Origin: Gluconobacter wancherniae NBRC 103581
Lineage (GTDB): Bacteria > Pseudomonadota > Alphaproteobacteria > Acetobacterales > Acetobacteraceae
Length of the DNA: 64,000 nt
Assembly (NCBI RefSeq): GCF_007988885.1
Contig: NZ_BJUZ01000002.1
Coordinates: 714,535-778,534 of the forward strand
Reading direction: 5' to 3'
Position numbers and translations under genes: made by a program. Below, one piece after another: positions 35,549-45,592 of this stretch (position 1 is the first letter of the stretch; each line of letters opens with the position of its first letter). Under the pieces are notes generated by a model. That model had not been told where the DNA came from. It did no database searches and worked only from the letters and a program-made list of their open reading frames with translations.

Positions 35549-36781
35549 TTATAGTGCCCCGCCGCGGCGACCGATCTGGCCACCAAGGCGAAGGCGCAGT
35601 GCATTGAGCTTGATAAAGCCCTGTGCGTCCACCTGATTATAGGCACCTTCGTCGTCCTCGAAAGTCACGACGCGGGTGTCGTACAGGCTGTGCGGGCTTT
35701 CGCGACCCACGCAGATCACGTTGCCCTTATATAGCTTCAGACGCACGCGGCCGGTCACTGAGTGCTGGCTGGTGTCGATGAGGGCCTGAAGCATGCGGCG
35801 CTCAGGGGAGAACCAGAAGCCGTTATAGATCAGCTCCGCGTAGCGCGGCATAATGCTGTCCTTGAGGTGTCCGGCTTCACGGTCGAGCGTGATGGTTTCC
35901 ATCGAGCGATGAGCCTGAAGAAGGATCGTGCCACCCGGTGTTTCGTAAATGCCACGAGACTTCATGCCCACGAAACGGTTTTCCACGAGATCAAGGCGAC
36001 CGATACCATTTGCACGGCCCAACTCGTTCAGGCGGGCCAGCAATGTTGCCGGCGACATGCTAACGCCATTGATCGCGACTGGATCCCCGCTGACGAAATC
36101 GATCGTGATTTCAGTCGCCTTATCCGGTGCCGCTTCTGGTGAAATGGTACGCTGAAAAACGATTTCGTCCGGCGCAAGAGCGGGGTCTTCGAGGATTTTT
36201 CCTTCGGAAGATGAATGCAGCAGGTTCGCATCAACCGAGAAAGGCGCTTCGCCGCGCTTGTCCTTGGTGACCGGGATCTGGTTCTCTTCGGCGAAAGCCA
36301 GCAGCTTGGTGCGGGACGTCAGGTCCCATTCACGCCAGGGGGCAATGACTTTTACGTCTGGCTTTAGGCCATAATAACCGAGCTCGAACCGAACCTGGTC
36401 GTTGCCTTTGCCGGTTGCGCCATGGGCGACAGCATCTGCGCCGACTGCTTCCGCAATCTCGATCTGCCTTTGTGCGATCAACGGGCGTGCGATGGCCGTA
36501 CCCAGAAGATACTGGCCCTCATAAAGCGTGTTTGCCCGGAACATCGGGAACACGAAATCCTTGACGAAGGTTTCGCGCAGATCTTCTACAAAGATTTCCT
36601 TAACGCCGAACATCTCGGCTTTCTTACGGGCCGGTTCCAGCTCTTCACCCTGGCCGAGATCGGCGGTGAAGGTGACAACTTCGCAGTTATAGTGCTGCTG
36701 CAGCCATCGGAGGATGACTGATGTATCCAGGCCGCCTGAGTAGGCTAGTACGACTTTTTTGACGTCCTGATGGGCGCTCAT
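35549..36781 (-). CDS. argG: Argininosuccinate synthase
   Basis: ArgG condenses citrulline with aspartate, using ATP, to form argininosuccinate in arginine synthesis. The ATP-binding PP-loop '[10 protein letters not shown]' is at the N-terminus, followed by '[16 protein letters not shown]' and the substrate-binding '[11 protein letters not shown]'. At 410 residues it is full length. It starts at an ATG at 36781 and is separated from rlmN by 97 bases, which hold no gene. The FKBP gene lies 23 bases downstream. argH is not in the window. Confidence 0.97.
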   Translation of the reverse strand: MSAHQDVKKVVLAYSGGLDTSVILRWLQQHYNCEVVTFTADLGQGEELEPARKKAEMFGVKEIFVEDLRETFVKDFVFPMFRANTLYEGQYLLGTAIARPLIAQRQIEIAEAVGADAVAHGATGKGNDQVRFELGYYGLKPDVKVIAPWREWDLTSRTKLLAFAEENQIPVTKDKRGEAPFSVDANLLHSSSEGKILEDPALAPDEIVFQRTISPEAAPDKATEITIDFVSGDPVAINGVSMSPATLLARLNELGRANGIGRLDLVENRFVGMKSRGIYETPGGTILLQAHRSMETITLDREAGHLKDSIMPRYAELIYNGFWFSPERRMLQALIDTSQHSVTGRVRLKLYKGNVICVGRESPHSLYDTRVVTFEDDEGAYNQVDAQGFIKLNALRLRLGGQIGRRGGAL

Positions 36782-36878
36782 AACTGCGTGGTCCTCTGGT
36801 GTTCGTTACGGTAGTGCTTCTAGCACCGCCTTGTCCGGGGGGGAACCGGGGAGGGGCATCGAATATGGAGAGGGAGAG

Positions 36879-38087
36879 TCAGGCAGATTTGCGCTGGCGC
36901 TCGCTCTCGGTACGAAGCTGGCCGCAGGCTGCAAGAATATCCTGTCCACGCGGCATCCTGATCGGTGCGGAGAAGCCAGCGTCCATCACGATTTTTGCGA
37001 ATTTTGCCAGTCGTTCGCGTGTTGACGGCAGGTAATCCGAGCCCGGCCACGGATTGAAGGGAATGAGATTTACCTTTGCGGGTAGGCCGCGGATAAGCCT
37101 TACCAGTTCCCGCGCGTCTGCATCACTGTCATTGATGCCACGAAGCATGATGTATTCGAAGGTGATGCGGCGTGAATTTGTTGCCGCTGGGTAGCGCTGA
37201 CAGGCAGCCATCAGTTCTTCGATCGGGTATTTGCGGTTCAGCGGTACGATCTGGTCTCGGAGCTCGTTCGTCACGGCATGGAGCGAAATCGCAAGATTGA
37301 CGCCAAGCTCTTCACCGCAACGGTCCATCATTGGCACAACACCCGATGTGGAAAGGGTGATGCGGCGACGTGAGAGGGCGATACCTTCGCCATCCATGAC
37401 GATGCGCATCGCCTTGGCGACGTTGTCGTAGTTATATAGCGGCTCACCCATGCCCATCAGGACGATCGTCGAGAGAAGGCGCGGTGTGTCTCCGTGTGGA
37501 CTTGGCCACTCGTTATAGCTGTCACGCGCAGCCATGAACTGGCTCACGATTTCGGCTGCCCCGAGATTTCGAACAAGCTTTTGCGTGCCTGTGTGGCAGA
37601 ACGTGCAAGAGAGCGTACATCCGACCTGCGACGAGATGCAGACCGCGCCCCGATCTTCGCGGCGATCGGGGATGTAGACAGTTTCTGCTTCCTGACCGTC
37701 GCGAAAGCGGAAAAGGAATTTGCGCGTTTCGTCTGTGGAAGTCTGTTCAAGAGAGGTTTCGGGGCGGGCGACCACGAAATGCTCTTTCAGCTTTTCCTGC
37801 AGGGGTTTTGCGATGGTCGACATCGTAGAGAAGTCTGTGGCGCCCTGATGGTAGATCCAGTGCCATAGCTGTTTGGCACGGAAGGGCTTCTCGCCGATCT
37901 CAACCATCACGGATGCCAGCTCTTCACGTGACATACCCACCAGATCCCGGCGGCCGTCTTTCATGACTGCATCGGGGGGGGCGAAGAGCGCGGATTTCGC
38001 GCGGATGCGCTCACGCTCAGCCTCATTGAGGTCTATCGAAGCGTCATTGATGCGCGGGCGGGTATTTGGATGGCTTGTCACGGTCAT
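36879..38087 (-). CDS. rlmN: Dual-specificity RNA methyltransferase RlmN
   Basis: RlmN is a radical-SAM enzyme that methylates C2 of A2503 in 23S rRNA and A37 in some tRNAs. The Fe-S cluster motif CxxxCxxC reads 'CTLSCTFC', and the methyl-carrying C-terminal Cys lies in 'GQDILAACGQL'. The 402-residue length is normal, with a ~30-residue N-terminal extension before the conserved 'MSREELASVM'. It is followed by argG and preceded by tlyA on the same strand; both gaps are free of recognisable genes. Confidence 0.95.
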   Translation of the reverse strand: MTVTSHPNTRPRINDASIDLNEAERERIRAKSALFAPPDAVMKDGRRDLVGMSREELASVMVEIGEKPFRAKQLWHWIYHQGATDFSTMSTIAKPLQEKLKEHFVVARPETSLEQTSTDETRKFLFRFRDGQEAETVYIPDRREDRGAVCISSQVGCTLSCTFCHTGTQKLVRNLGAAEIVSQFMAARDSYNEWPSPHGDTPRLLSTIVLMGMGEPLYNYDNVAKAMRIVMDGEGIALSRRRITLSTSGVVPMMDRCGEELGVNLAISLHAVTNELRDQIVPLNRKYPIEELMAACQRYPAATNSRRITFEYIMLRGINDSDADARELVRLIRGLPAKVNLIPFNPWPGSDYLPSTRERLAKFAKIVMDAGFSAPIRMPRGQDILAACGQLRTESERQRKSA

Positions 38088-38156
38088 GGCGGCGGAGCCA
38101 TAGCACGGACAAGCTCCGGAATTCGAGAAGAAAAGGGTCCCTGATGAAACGGGGTA

Positions 38157-38900
38157 TCAGGCTTCCGTGCGCCGTGCAGCGATCAGGAACTCGCGGTTCC
38201 CCTCTGGGCCGGTAATGGGGCTTGCTTCTATGCCAAGAACTGTCCAGCCTGGCATAGCGCTCCACCAGTCGTGAATTTCCTGACACACCCGTTCATGAAC
38301 CGCAGGATCACGTACGACACCCTTTGCTCCAATCTCACCACGTCCCGCTTCAAACTGCGGTTTGATGAGCGCGACAGCCCATGCATCTGGTGTTGCAAGA
38401 GCGAGCGCTGCGGGAAGAACAGTGCGCAGGCCGATGAAGCTTGCATCGCAAACCACAATCTGGGCCGGGTCTGGAATGTGCTCGGATGTCAAGGAGCGTG
38501 CGTTGGTCTTTTCCATGACAACGACACGTTCGTCTGAACGGATTTTCCAAGCGAGTTGGCCGTGGCCGACGTCGACTGCAAAAACCTTTTTGGCGCCTTT
38601 CGTTAGCAGCACATCGGTGAAGCCACCGGTTGATGCGCCTACATCAATGGCGATCCGGTCTGTTGCATCTAGGCCGAAATGCTCCAGGGCGTGGATCAGC
38701 TTGATGCCGCCACGCGAAACCCAGGGGTGGTCCTGTCCCTTGAGGGAGAGCTGTGCATCTTCCGGGATTTGATCTCCGGCTTTTGCAATGCGGCGATCAC
38801 CCATATAGGCGACGCCGGCAAGAATCAGGGCCTGTGCCCGGGTACGGCTTTCAACCAGTCCCCGATCAACGAGGAGCTGGTCTGCACGGCGTTTTGCCAC
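38157..38900 (-). CDS. tlyA: TlyA-family rRNA 2'-O-methyltransferase
   Basis: This 247-residue protein joins an N-terminal S4 RNA-binding domain ('RADQLLVDRGLVESR') to an FtsJ-like SAM methyltransferase ('AIDVGASTGGFTDVLL', 'VFAVDVGHGQLAW'). TlyA relatives methylate ribose positions in 16S and/or 23S rRNA. I chose GTG at 38900 because the S4 domain starts there ('VAKRRADQ') and it lies 4 bases past the dxs stop. An ATG at 38945 would overlap dxs by 41 bases. Neither has a clear ribosome site. Its place after dxs fits alphaproteobacterial gene order. Confidence 0.88.
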   Translation of the reverse strand: MAKRRADQLLVDRGLVESRTRAQALILAGVAYMGDRRIAKAGDQIPEDAQLSLKGQDHPWVSRGGIKLIHALEHFGLDATDRIAIDVGASTGGFTDVLLTKGAKKVFAVDVGHGQLAWKIRSDERVVVMEKTNARSLTSEHIPDPAQIVVCDASFIGLRTVLPAALALATPDAWAVALIKPQFEAGRGEIGAKGVVRDPAVHERVCQEIHDWWSAMPGWTVLGIEASPITGPEGNREFLIAARRTEA

Positions 38901-38904
38901 TGGT

Positions 38905-40890
38905 TCAGGCAGACTGCTGGGCAGCGACTTCAACGCCGAGCGCATCAGCCGCGGCGCGGACGATGTGCGGCGCCGTCAGGCGTGCTTCGTCGTACTGAAC
39001 GTCGGGGAGGTTATGATCGATATATTTGTCAGGGAAGGCCATCGGGCGGAACTTGATCTGATCAAGGAGCGCTGTTTCGGCAAGGTGCTGTACGACAAGG
39101 CTACTGAAGCCGCCGATTGCGCCCTCTTCGAGGGTGATCAGAACTTCATGCTCACGCGCAAGCTGCTCCACAAGTGCCGTATCAATTGGCTTGGCAAAGC
39201 GAGCATCGGCGACGGTCACAGGAACGCCCTGTGCGGCGAGCTGATCGGCTGCGCGAAGGGATTCGTGCAAGCGTGTGCCGAGCGAAAGGATGGCAACCCC
39301 ACCACGGGAGCCGGGTGAGCGGCGCGCTTCGCGAACGATGCGGCCCTTGCCGATTTCCAGCACTTCGCCCTTTTCCGGCAAATCCATTCCGATGCCGTTG
39401 CCACGCGGATAACGCAGGGCGATCGGGCCAGAATCATGGACGCATGCTGTGGCGGTCATGTGCAGCAGCTCGACTTCATCCGATGGCGCCATAACGACCA
39501 TGTTCGGAAGGCAGCACATGTAATTCAGGTCGAATGAGCCTGCATGTGTTGCGCCGTCTGCGCCAACGAGGCCTGCGCGGTCGATTGCAAAGCGCACTGG
39601 CAGGTTCTGAAGTGCCACGTCGTGTACGACCTGATCGTAAGCTCGCTGCAGGAATGTCGAGTAGATGGCGCAGAACGGGCGCAGACCTTCCGAAGCAATG
39701 CCAGCAGCGAACGTCACGGCGTGCTGCTCGGCGATGCCGACATCGAAGAAACGCTCTGGATGCTTCTTTGCAAAAGCGCCCAGGCCGGTTCCGGACGGCA
39801 TCGCAGCAGTGACGGCAATCAGCTTGTCATCGGTTTCTGCACGACGAAGCAGTTCCTGCGCGAAAACGGACGTGTAGCTTGGTGGGCCAGCCGGGGCTTT
39901 CTTCTGTTCGCCGGTGACGACATTGAACTTGCTGACCGCGTGGTATTTGTCGCCTGCGGCTTCGGCAGGTTTGTAGCCGCGCCCTTTTTCCGTGATGACG
40001 TGCAGCAGGATCGGGCCCTGATCGTCCGCATCGCGCAGGTTGCGCAGAATGGGAACGAGCTGGTTCATGTCATGGCCATCAACTGGGCCAACATAATAGA
40101 AGCCCAGCTCCTCGAAGAGAGTGCCACCTGTGATCATGCCGCGCGCATATTCTTCGGCGCGCTTTGCGGTACGTTCGATGCGGGAGGGAAGCTTCTTGGC
40201 AACCTTGCCTGCAAGATCACGCAGGCCGAGGAACTGACGCGAAGACATCAGGCGCGAAAGGTAATTCGACATTGAGCCGACGGGCGGAGCAATGGACATC
40301 TCATTGTCATTGAGGATGACGATGAGACGGTTTGCGCCAGGACCTGCGACGGCTGCGTTGTTCATGGCTTCGTAGGCCATGCCAGCGGAGATCGAGCCAT
40401 CACCGATGACCGCAATTACGTTGCGTTCATGGTAGCTGGGATCTTCCTTGGCGTGGAGGTGGTGTGCCACTGCCATGCCAAGACCGGCAGAAATCGAGGT
40501 TGAGGAATGCGCTGCACCGAACGGGTCGTATTCGCTTTCCGAGCGACGCGTAAAGCCGGAGAGGCCTTCAGGCTGCCGCAAGGTGCGGATGCGGTCACGA
40601 CGGCCGGTCAGGATCTTGTGGGGATAGGCCTGATGGCCCACGTCCCAGATGATGCGATCATCGGGTGTGTCGAACACGGCGTGCAGCGCCACCGTAAGCT
40701 CCACGACGCCCAGCGATGCGCCAAGATGGCCGCCGGTTGTGGAGACGGCGTCGACCGTTTCGGAGCGTAGTTCGTCGGCGAGCTGCTTGAGCTGGTCTGC
40801 CGAGAGATTGCGCATGTCTGATGGCAGGGTAACGCGGTCGAGAACCGGGTAGCGGCCAAAGGTGGGGATCGTGTTAGGCGAGTTGCTCAT
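38905..40890 (-). CDS. dxs: 1-deoxy-D-xylulose-5-phosphate synthase
   Basis: Dxs condenses pyruvate and glyceraldehyde 3-phosphate, with thiamine diphosphate, as the first step of the MEP isoprenoid pathway. The 661-residue protein has the TPP motif '[16 protein letters not shown]', the transketolase pyrimidine-binding block '[16 protein letters not shown]' and a C-terminal domain. The ATG at 40890 follows AGGAAC; an in-frame start 32 codons upstream would overlap ispA. It lies directly after ispA and before tlyA, forming an isoprenoid-related operon with xseB. Confidence 0.96.
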   Translation of the reverse strand: MSNSPNTIPTFGRYPVLDRVTLPSDMRNLSADQLKQLADELRSETVDAVSTTGGHLGASLGVVELTVALHAVFDTPDDRIIWDVGHQAYPHKILTGRRDRIRTLRQPEGLSGFTRRSESEYDPFGAAHSSTSISAGLGMAVAHHLHAKEDPSYHERNVIAVIGDGSISAGMAYEAMNNAAVAGPGANRLIVILNDNEMSIAPPVGSMSNYLSRLMSSRQFLGLRDLAGKVAKKLPSRIERTAKRAEEYARGMITGGTLFEELGFYYVGPVDGHDMNQLVPILRNLRDADDQGPILLHVITEKGRGYKPAEAAGDKYHAVSKFNVVTGEQKKAPAGPPSYTSVFAQELLRRAETDDKLIAVTAAMPSGTGLGAFAKKHPERFFDVGIAEQHAVTFAAGIASEGLRPFCAIYSTFLQRAYDQVVHDVALQNLPVRFAIDRAGLVGADGATHAGSFDLNYMCCLPNMVVMAPSDEVELLHMTATACVHDSGPIALRYPRGNGIGMDLPEKGEVLEIGKGRIVREARRSPGSRGGVAILSLGTRLHESLRAADQLAAQGVPVTVADARFAKPIDTALVEQLAREHEVLITLEEGAIGGFSSLVVQHLAETALLDQIKFRPMAFPDKYIDHNLPDVQYDEARLTAPHIVRAAADALGVEVAAQQSA

Positions 40891-40894
40891 TGGA

Positions 40895-41800
40895 TCAGTT
40901 CCTGCGCTCGACAACGTAGTCTGCAAGGGCCCGAAGGGCGTCGGCCTGCGTTCCGAAGGATGAAAGTGCCTCCCGGGCCCGATCACTCAGGCGACGGGCC
41001 TCGGCTCTGGCGCCGTCAATGCCGAGCAGGGAGACATAGGTTGATTTACCGCTGGCTTCGTCTTTGCCTGCGGTCTTGCCGAGTTCCTCGGCGCTGGCCG
41101 TAGTGTCCAGAACGTCATCGGCGACCTGAAAAGCCGTACCGATGTCGCGTCCGTAAACTCTGATGGCCTGACGTCGCTCGTCATTGACGCCAGCCAGGAT
41201 GGCTCCGGCTTCAGCGGCATAGCGAATCAGTGCACCGGTTTTCAGCGCGTGAAGGCGACGCACATCGTCTAGTGGCAGTGCGCGACCTTCGCCCCTGATG
41301 TCGATGACCTGCCCACCGACCATGCCAGCCGCGCCCGAAGCCTGTGCAAGCGCAAGAGCGAGGTTTGCACGGATCAGGGGATCAGAGCTGGTTTCCGGCT
41401 CGACGAGAATTTCCAGTGCGCGTGTTTGCAGGGCATCGCCAGCAAGAATCGCGATTGCTTCGTCGAACTGCCGGTGCGTGGATGGGCGCCCACGACGCAG
41501 ATCGTCGTCGTCCATTGAAGGAAGATCGTCATGCACCAGAGAGTAGGCGTGGAGTAGCTCCACCGATGCGGCGACCCGGAGGGCCTGCTTGTGATCAGCG
41601 CCGAAAAGTGAGGCGATTTCCACGACAAGGAAGCCTCTCAGTCTTTTACCACCGCCAAGGGCCGCGTAACGCATGGCTTCGAGGAGAACGGACTCATCGC
41701 CCGGTACCATGGGCAGCAATGCGTCAATCGTGCTCTCAATATCGGCGCACGCCTTTGCGAGTGCCTCCTTGAGAGATGGGGAGGTCGTAGTGGCGCTCAT
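40895..41800 (-). CDS. ispA: Polyprenyl (farnesyl/geranyl) diphosphate synthase
   Basis: This 301-residue prenyltransferase elongates allylic diphosphates with IPP to supply quinone and carrier-lipid synthesis. The first Asp-rich motif is '[14 protein letters not shown]' and the second is 'QVADDVLD'. A small residue pattern upstream of the first motif ('[12 protein letters not shown]') fits a short-chain, farnesyl-type product, though length specificity cannot be set from sequence alone. It overlaps xseB by ATGA and is followed by dxs after 4 bases. Confidence 0.93.
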   Translation of the reverse strand: MSATTTSPSLKEALAKACADIESTIDALLPMVPGDESVLLEAMRYAALGGGKRLRGFLVVEIASLFGADHKQALRVAASVELLHAYSLVHDDLPSMDDDDLRRGRPSTHRQFDEAIAILAGDALQTRALEILVEPETSSDPLIRANLALALAQASGAAGMVGGQVIDIRGEGRALPLDDVRRLHALKTGALIRYAAEAGAILAGVNDERRQAIRVYGRDIGTAFQVADDVLDTTASAEELGKTAGKDEASGKSTYVSLLGIDGARAEARRLSDRAREALSSFGTQADALRALADYVVERRN

Positions 41801-42048
41801 CGGCCGGTCTCTCCGTTATCGGCAAGGGGCTCTGTGCCTGTCGTACCATCATCGTGCTGGACGATGGCGCGGACACGCATTTCAGCTTCCCCAAGCTTTG
41901 CATCGCAGTGTCTGCGGAGGGCAGCACCACGTTCGTAGGCAGAAATCGCGTCTTCGAGCTTCATCTGCCCGCCTTCCAGACCGCGAACGATCCGTTCCAG
42001 CTCGGACAGGGCGTCCTCGAAAGACATGGTGTTAATCGGGTCAGACAT
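41797..42048 (-). CDS. xseB: Exodeoxyribonuclease VII small subunit
   Basis: XseB is the small subunit of exonuclease VII, which degrades single-stranded DNA. The 83-residue protein shows the typical 'SFEDALSELERIVRGLE' helix and a second helix 'EDAISAYERGAALRRHC'. The ATG at 42048 starts 'MSDPINTMSFEDAL'; an upstream in-frame ATG at 42066 is less likely. It is the first gene of xseB-ispA-dxs-tlyA, a common alphaproteobacterial grouping. xseA is elsewhere. Confidence 0.93.
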   Translation of the reverse strand: MSDPINTMSFEDALSELERIVRGLEGGQMKLEDAISAYERGAALRRHCDAKLGEAEMRVRAIVQHDDGTTGTEPLADNGETGR

Positions 42049-42145
42049 GAGAAATCTCAAAGACACGTCGGAATAAAGGTAGCGAGGGGATTACAGGCAG
42101 AAGACACGTTTTGCCAGCCCCGCAACCGGGAACCGAAGGGTTTCT

Positions 42146-42400
42146 TCAGGCAGGCGTTGCATTCATGCGTCTACGGATCACGAACGACAGGACGCCAGAG
42201 GCCTCTGTGAAGGCGATCAGAGCGTGGCCTGTCTCACGGCAATAAGACTGGAAATCCGCGACAGAAGCCTTGTCTGTGGCCAGAACGCGGAGCCTCGCCC
42301 CTGGCGGAAGGTCGCGCAGGCTCCGGTTGGCCTTCAGGACGGGCATTGGGCAGGCCAGTCCGCGTACGTCGAGGAGTGTCTCCGGGGGGGCTGTCGTCAT
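42146..42400 (-). CDS. TusA/SirA-like sulfur-carrier protein
   Basis: This 84-residue protein has the TusA motif CPxP in 'DVRGLACPMPVLKA', with the Cys that carries persulfide sulfur in relatives, and the usual fold pattern ending 'FVIRRR'. The ATG at 42400 gives the normal length; an in-frame upstream ATG at 42427 adds nine residues. It could pass sulfur to tRNA or cofactor pathways, but the partner is not encoded nearby. It is divergent from the phage-remnant region. Confidence 0.85.
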   Translation of the reverse strand: MTTAPPETLLDVRGLACPMPVLKANRSLRDLPPGARLRVLATDKASVADFQSYCRETGHALIAFTEASGVLSFVIRRRMNATPA

Positions 42401-42500
42401 GGTGTGATTATGCGCCTCTCTCCTCAAAGGGCCAAGTCAGGAATTGTGATTGCGGTTTTGTGCGGTTTTGCGTATATTTGTGGCTCAATGCCACAGGTTG

Positions 42501-42527
42501 GGCGCTCCTTTTGGGGCGCCTTTTTTT
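42501..42527 (+). terminator. Intrinsic terminator upstream of phage-remnant genes
   Basis: GGCGCTCC-TTTT-GGGGCGCC (one G-T pair) is followed by seven T. It points along the plus strand but no plus-strand gene lies just upstream, only the divergent tusA-like gene. It may be an attenuator leader of the lysis-like pair, or the end of a small RNA running from about 42410. Confidence 0.72.
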
Positions 42528-42543
42528 ATGGAGAAACGGCAGG

Positions 42544-42885
42544 ATGGCTGAACTGGGGAGCGTGGGTGTGATGTCGAGTGAAGCAGAGGGGCGTGTATAT
42601 AATATACGTGTATTGGAGGATCGCGTTTTGCGGCTGGAGACTGTCGCGCATGGGTTGTCTGATCGGTATGAGCAGCTTCGGACCGAGATGCGCTGTGAAA
42701 TCCATTCGCTGCGCAACCAGATGAAATCACTGGAAGGGAAGGTGGACGACAGTCACAGGGTTGTGAACGGAAAACTGGATCGTTTGATCGGTGGAAGAGC
42801 TGTGATCACGGGGATCATCACTCTTGCGACGTCTGTTCTGGGGACCGGGATGGTGCATGTCGTGCTCTCACTGGGGGGGCGTTGA
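42544..42885 (+). CDS. Phage-like coiled-coil/transmembrane protein
   Basis: The 113-residue product has a long heptad-like coiled coil (about residues 15-85, 'RVLEDRVLRLETVAHGL' onward) and one C-terminal helix ('ITGIITLATSVLGTG'). This layout is common for holin-accessory or spanin-like phage proteins, often upstream of an endolysin. The ATG at 42544 is preceded by an AGG-containing purine stretch right after the terminator. Its stop is one base before the next gene's start. I cannot name a family; the phage origin is inferred from the neighbour and size. Confidence 0.55.
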   Translation: MAELGSVGVMSSEAEGRVYNIRVLEDRVLRLETVAHGLSDRYEQLRTEMRCEIHSLRNQMKSLEGKVDDSHRVVNGKLDRLIGGRAVITGIITLATSVLGTGMVHVVLSLGGR

Positions 42886-42886
42886 G

Positions 42887-43366
42887 ATGCAGGGATTGGA
42901 CGTTTCCCAGCTCAAGCATCTGGTTGTCCAGCCGACGCTTGAGGCTCTGGGGCTGGGGGGGGAGACGGCGATTAATCTACTGACGGGTACGGCTCTGGCG
43001 GAAAGCCGGTGTGCGTATGTTCGGCAGATTGGTGGTGGGCCAGCGCTGGGTCTTTGGCAGATGGAGCCTGCAACCCATGATGATTGCTGGAACAATTTCC
43101 TTTGCTACCCTGCTGGTCGGCGGTTTTCCAGGGTTTTGCAGGGAATGCTGGGCACGGATCAGCCGAAAAGTGCTCAGCTTGTTTCTAATCTGCGATATGC
43201 GTGTGGCATGGCGCGGATCAGGTTTTATCGGGCTTCGGAGGCGTTGCCTGTGCAGGGGACTGCCGCCGAACTGAGTGGCTATCACAAGCGAAACTATAAC
43301 ACGCTTGCGGGTGCAGCCGATCCGGTGGCCAATACTGCCTTTTTCCGTCAGGCGATCCTGTCATGA
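42887..43366 (+). CDS. Phage-like lysozyme/transglycosylase-type protein
   Basis: This 159-residue protein contains a lysozyme-like pattern: 'GTALAESRCAYVRQ' (possible catalytic Glu) followed by 'GGPALGLWQMEPATHDD', as in phage proteins with a soluble lytic transglycosylase-like fold. It has no signal peptide, so export would need a holin, and the preceding coiled-coil/TM protein could serve that. Capsid, tail or integrase genes are absent around it, so it is a remnant or domesticated lysis pair. A weak imperfect hairpin follows at 43368-43408. Confidence 0.6.
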   Translation: MQGLDVSQLKHLVVQPTLEALGLGGETAINLLTGTALAESRCAYVRQIGGGPALGLWQMEPATHDDCWNNFLCYPAGRRFSRVLQGMLGTDQPKSAQLVSNLRYACGMARIRFYRASEALPVQGTAAELSGYHKRNYNTLAGAADPVANTAFFRQAILS

Positions 43367-43428
43367 AGCGGTACCGGGGATCCGTATGCATCACGCTCCC
43401 GATACCGCCCAAACACTAAACGCATCTA

Positions 43429-44199
43429 TTATGACGGAAACATGGCGGGGGGGATGGATCTGAGCATCATGTCTCCACGAAACGTTGTGGAGCCGGTGTG
43501 AGCAAGTTGAATCCCGCGGTGGAGCCATGCCTTTCCACCGATCAGGCGCCAGCGTCGGCAGAACGCGAAATCCTCGGAAAGATAGGTGCGCGTTTCTGGG
43601 TCTATGAGGCAGTCGAACAGGGCATGGGCATCATCCGGGGCGGAAGTGACGTTGCCATCCTGCTGAGCGTCAATGCGACGATAGCGGGTTTCTGGATATG
43701 CATTGATCATCTGCTCTGCCATTTCACGCGTCAGTAGCATGAAGCCTGTCCCGAGATGCGCTACCTCAGCAATGACCTGTTCGGGATTGTCGTAGAGTGC
43801 AGCGCAGTCGCCTACATATCTTAGTGTGGCGGTCTGGGCTGATTCTCCAGCCTTTTCGAAGCGGGTGGTGTTCTGGTCCCAGTAATGGGCTTTGAGGGGA
43901 TATGGTGCCCCGATCAGGGGGACATTGGCTGAGAGGAGTGCTGCAATATCCTGTGCGGTGAAACTGATGTCTGCATCCACGAACAGCAGGTGCGAGGCGT
44001 CTGTCATCGTCAGGAACTGATGGAGGAGTGTATTGCGCGCGCGCGTTATCAGCGCGTCATTGCCGATCATCGAGAGTGTTAGACGGAGATTAAAGGCTCC
44101 GGCTTCGGCCATGCACCCGATAACGGACTGCATGTAGCTTTGGGTGACGGTCCCGCCGAAGCAGGGCGTAGCGATGAAGACGTGCGGGCTGGATGTCAT
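43429..44199 (-). CDS. Glycosyltransferase-like protein (GT-A type)
   Basis: The 256-residue protein begins with 'VFIATPCFGGTVTQSYMQSV' and has a DxD-like 'LLFVDADISF' for nucleotide-sugar/metal binding, plus 'LGTGFMLLTREM' and 'YLSEDFAFCRRW', typical of GT-A enzymes that act on cell-surface sugars. It has no signal peptide or helix. The sugar and acceptor are unknown. It is convergent with the phage-like pair. Such enzymes also occur as phage-linked genes that modify the host surface, but similar chromosomal copies are common in acetic acid bacteria. Confidence 0.65.
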   Translation of the reverse strand: MTSSPHVFIATPCFGGTVTQSYMQSVIGCMAEAGAFNLRLTLSMIGNDALITRARNTLLHQFLTMTDASHLLFVDADISFTAQDIAALLSANVPLIGAPYPLKAHYWDQNTTRFEKAGESAQTATLRYVGDCAALYDNPEQVIAEVAHLGTGFMLLTREMAEQMINAYPETRYRRIDAQQDGNVTSAPDDAHALFDCLIDPETRTYLSEDFAFCRRWRLIGGKAWLHRGIQLAHTGSTTFRGDMMLRSIPPAMFPS

Positions 44200-44257
44200 G
44201 AGAGATATTCTCGGCCAGCCCAGTAAAGGAAGTTTTAAAATCTGACGGTAAAAATCG

Positions 44258-45592
44258 TCAGAAATTCATGTGTGTTTCCAGAAACATGTAAAGCACAAAC
44301 GCAATATCCAGTCCGACCACAATTGGGGTGAGCCGTTTGTAGTCGCGCAGAGCAACGGCCAGCGCAGTATATAGGAGCAGGCCGCAGGTCAGGCTCAGCA
44401 TGAAATTGCCTGTGATGGTGGCAATCAGCAGCATAAGAACTGGCGGGGCAGCTTCAGAAAAAGTTGCAGGGAGGCGGCTGAGGGCCCCCAGCATGCTCAT
44501 ACCCACCAGGACCAGAACTGGCGCCGTTGCGACTGCGGGTATGGACGTAATGAGCGGCCAGAAAACGGACGATGCTGCAAACAAAAGTGCGACAATCAGG
44601 GCGCTCAGCCCTGTGCGGCCACCAGCTTCGACGCCTGCCAGACTCTCGACATAAGCCGAGACCGTGCATGTGCCGAGAGACGCGCCGATCACGCTTGCCG
44701 CGCCGTCTGAAGCAAAGGCGCGGTGATCAAGGCCGGGGCGGCCGTCTGTTCCGTCAAGGCCTGCACGATGTGCCACTGTCATCATCGTTGCGGTGGCATC
44801 AAAGAAATCGCTTAGCAGGAAATAGATGGTGATTGGTACGAGCAGGCCGAGATGCGAGAAAAAACCATGGAAATCGAACGGCAGGAAAAGGTGTGTGGGG
44901 TAGTGAGGCCAATCCACCAGATTTGATGGCAACTTGGTTATGGGACCGTGGGCTGTCGGGATGAAAATGCCCGCGATGGTAATGATCACGATGGCGATCA
45001 GCAGTCCTGCCGGGACACGTAGGGCATTCAGGATAGCGCAGAGTGCGATGCCGCCGAGGCCAAGTAAAACAGTGGGATTGCCCAGAGATCCGAAAGAGAA
45101 GCCCCCTGTGGAGGGGACTGCCACACCTGCTGACATCAGCCCGATCCGGGCAATAAATGCGCCGATGGCTATCTGGATGCCCAGCACGATTGCGGGAGGG
45201 AATCCCTTGATGATCTTCTGGCGTATCTGGCTGAGCGAAAGCAGTGTGAAGCACAGGCCGCTGAAAAGCACGACGGTGAAGGCGGTGCTGGGGCTGACAT
45301 GAGCCTGCTGAACAATGACCTGCGAAAACAGAACGTTGCTGCTCATTGCTGGTGCTAGCGCTATGGGAAGGCGCGCCCAGATTGCCATCAGCAGGGTTCC
45401 TGCAACAGCACCAGCGATCGTGGTCATGACCATGTCATGGCGATCGAGGCCTGCTGAAGAAAGAATGGCTGGATTGACCGCCACGATATAGGCCATGGCG
45501 CCAAATACTGTCAGGCCCGCGATAATTTCACGAGAGACAGTGGAGCCGCGTTCTGAGATTTGAAACCATCGGTCAAGTATCGAGCGGGACAA
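44258..45592 (-). CDS. NCS2 family purine (adenine/guanine/hypoxanthine-type) permease
   Basis: This 444-residue protein has about twelve to fourteen helices. The early 'GLTVFGAMAYIVAVNPAIL' block and 'LAPAMSSNVLFSQ' match AzgA/GhxP-type purine permeases, which import purine bases with protons. The late segment 'FDATATMMTVAHRAGLDG' is also typical. The start is TTG at 45592, supported by CCGGAG 8 bases upstream. Exact specificity among purines cannot be fixed from the sequence. It is not linked to purine genes here. Confidence 0.85.
   Translation of the reverse strand: MSRSILDRWFQISERGSTVSREIIAGLTVFGAMAYIVAVNPAILSSAGLDRHDMVMTTIAGAVAGTLLMAIWARLPIALAPAMSSNVLFSQVIVQQAHVSPSTAFTVVLFSGLCFTLLSLSQIRQKIIKGFPPAIVLGIQIAIGAFIARIGLMSAGVAVPSTGGFSFGSLGNPTVLLGLGGIALCAILNALRVPAGLLIAIVIITIAGIFIPTAHGPITKLPSNLVDWPHYPTHLFLPFDFHGFFSHLGLLVPITIYFLLSDFFDATATMMTVAHRAGLDGTDGRPGLDHRAFASDGAASVIGASLGTCTVSAYVESLAGVEAGGRTGLSALIVALLFAASSVFWPLITSIPAVATAPVLVLVGMSMLGALSRLPATFSEAAPPVLMLLIATITGNFMLSLTCGLLLYTALAVALRDYKRLTPIVVGLDIAFVLYMFLETHMNF

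Noticed and set aside
42400..44250. A complete prophage
   Set aside because: Only two short phage-like genes are found; no integrase, capsid, terminase or tail genes or attachment repeats are visible.
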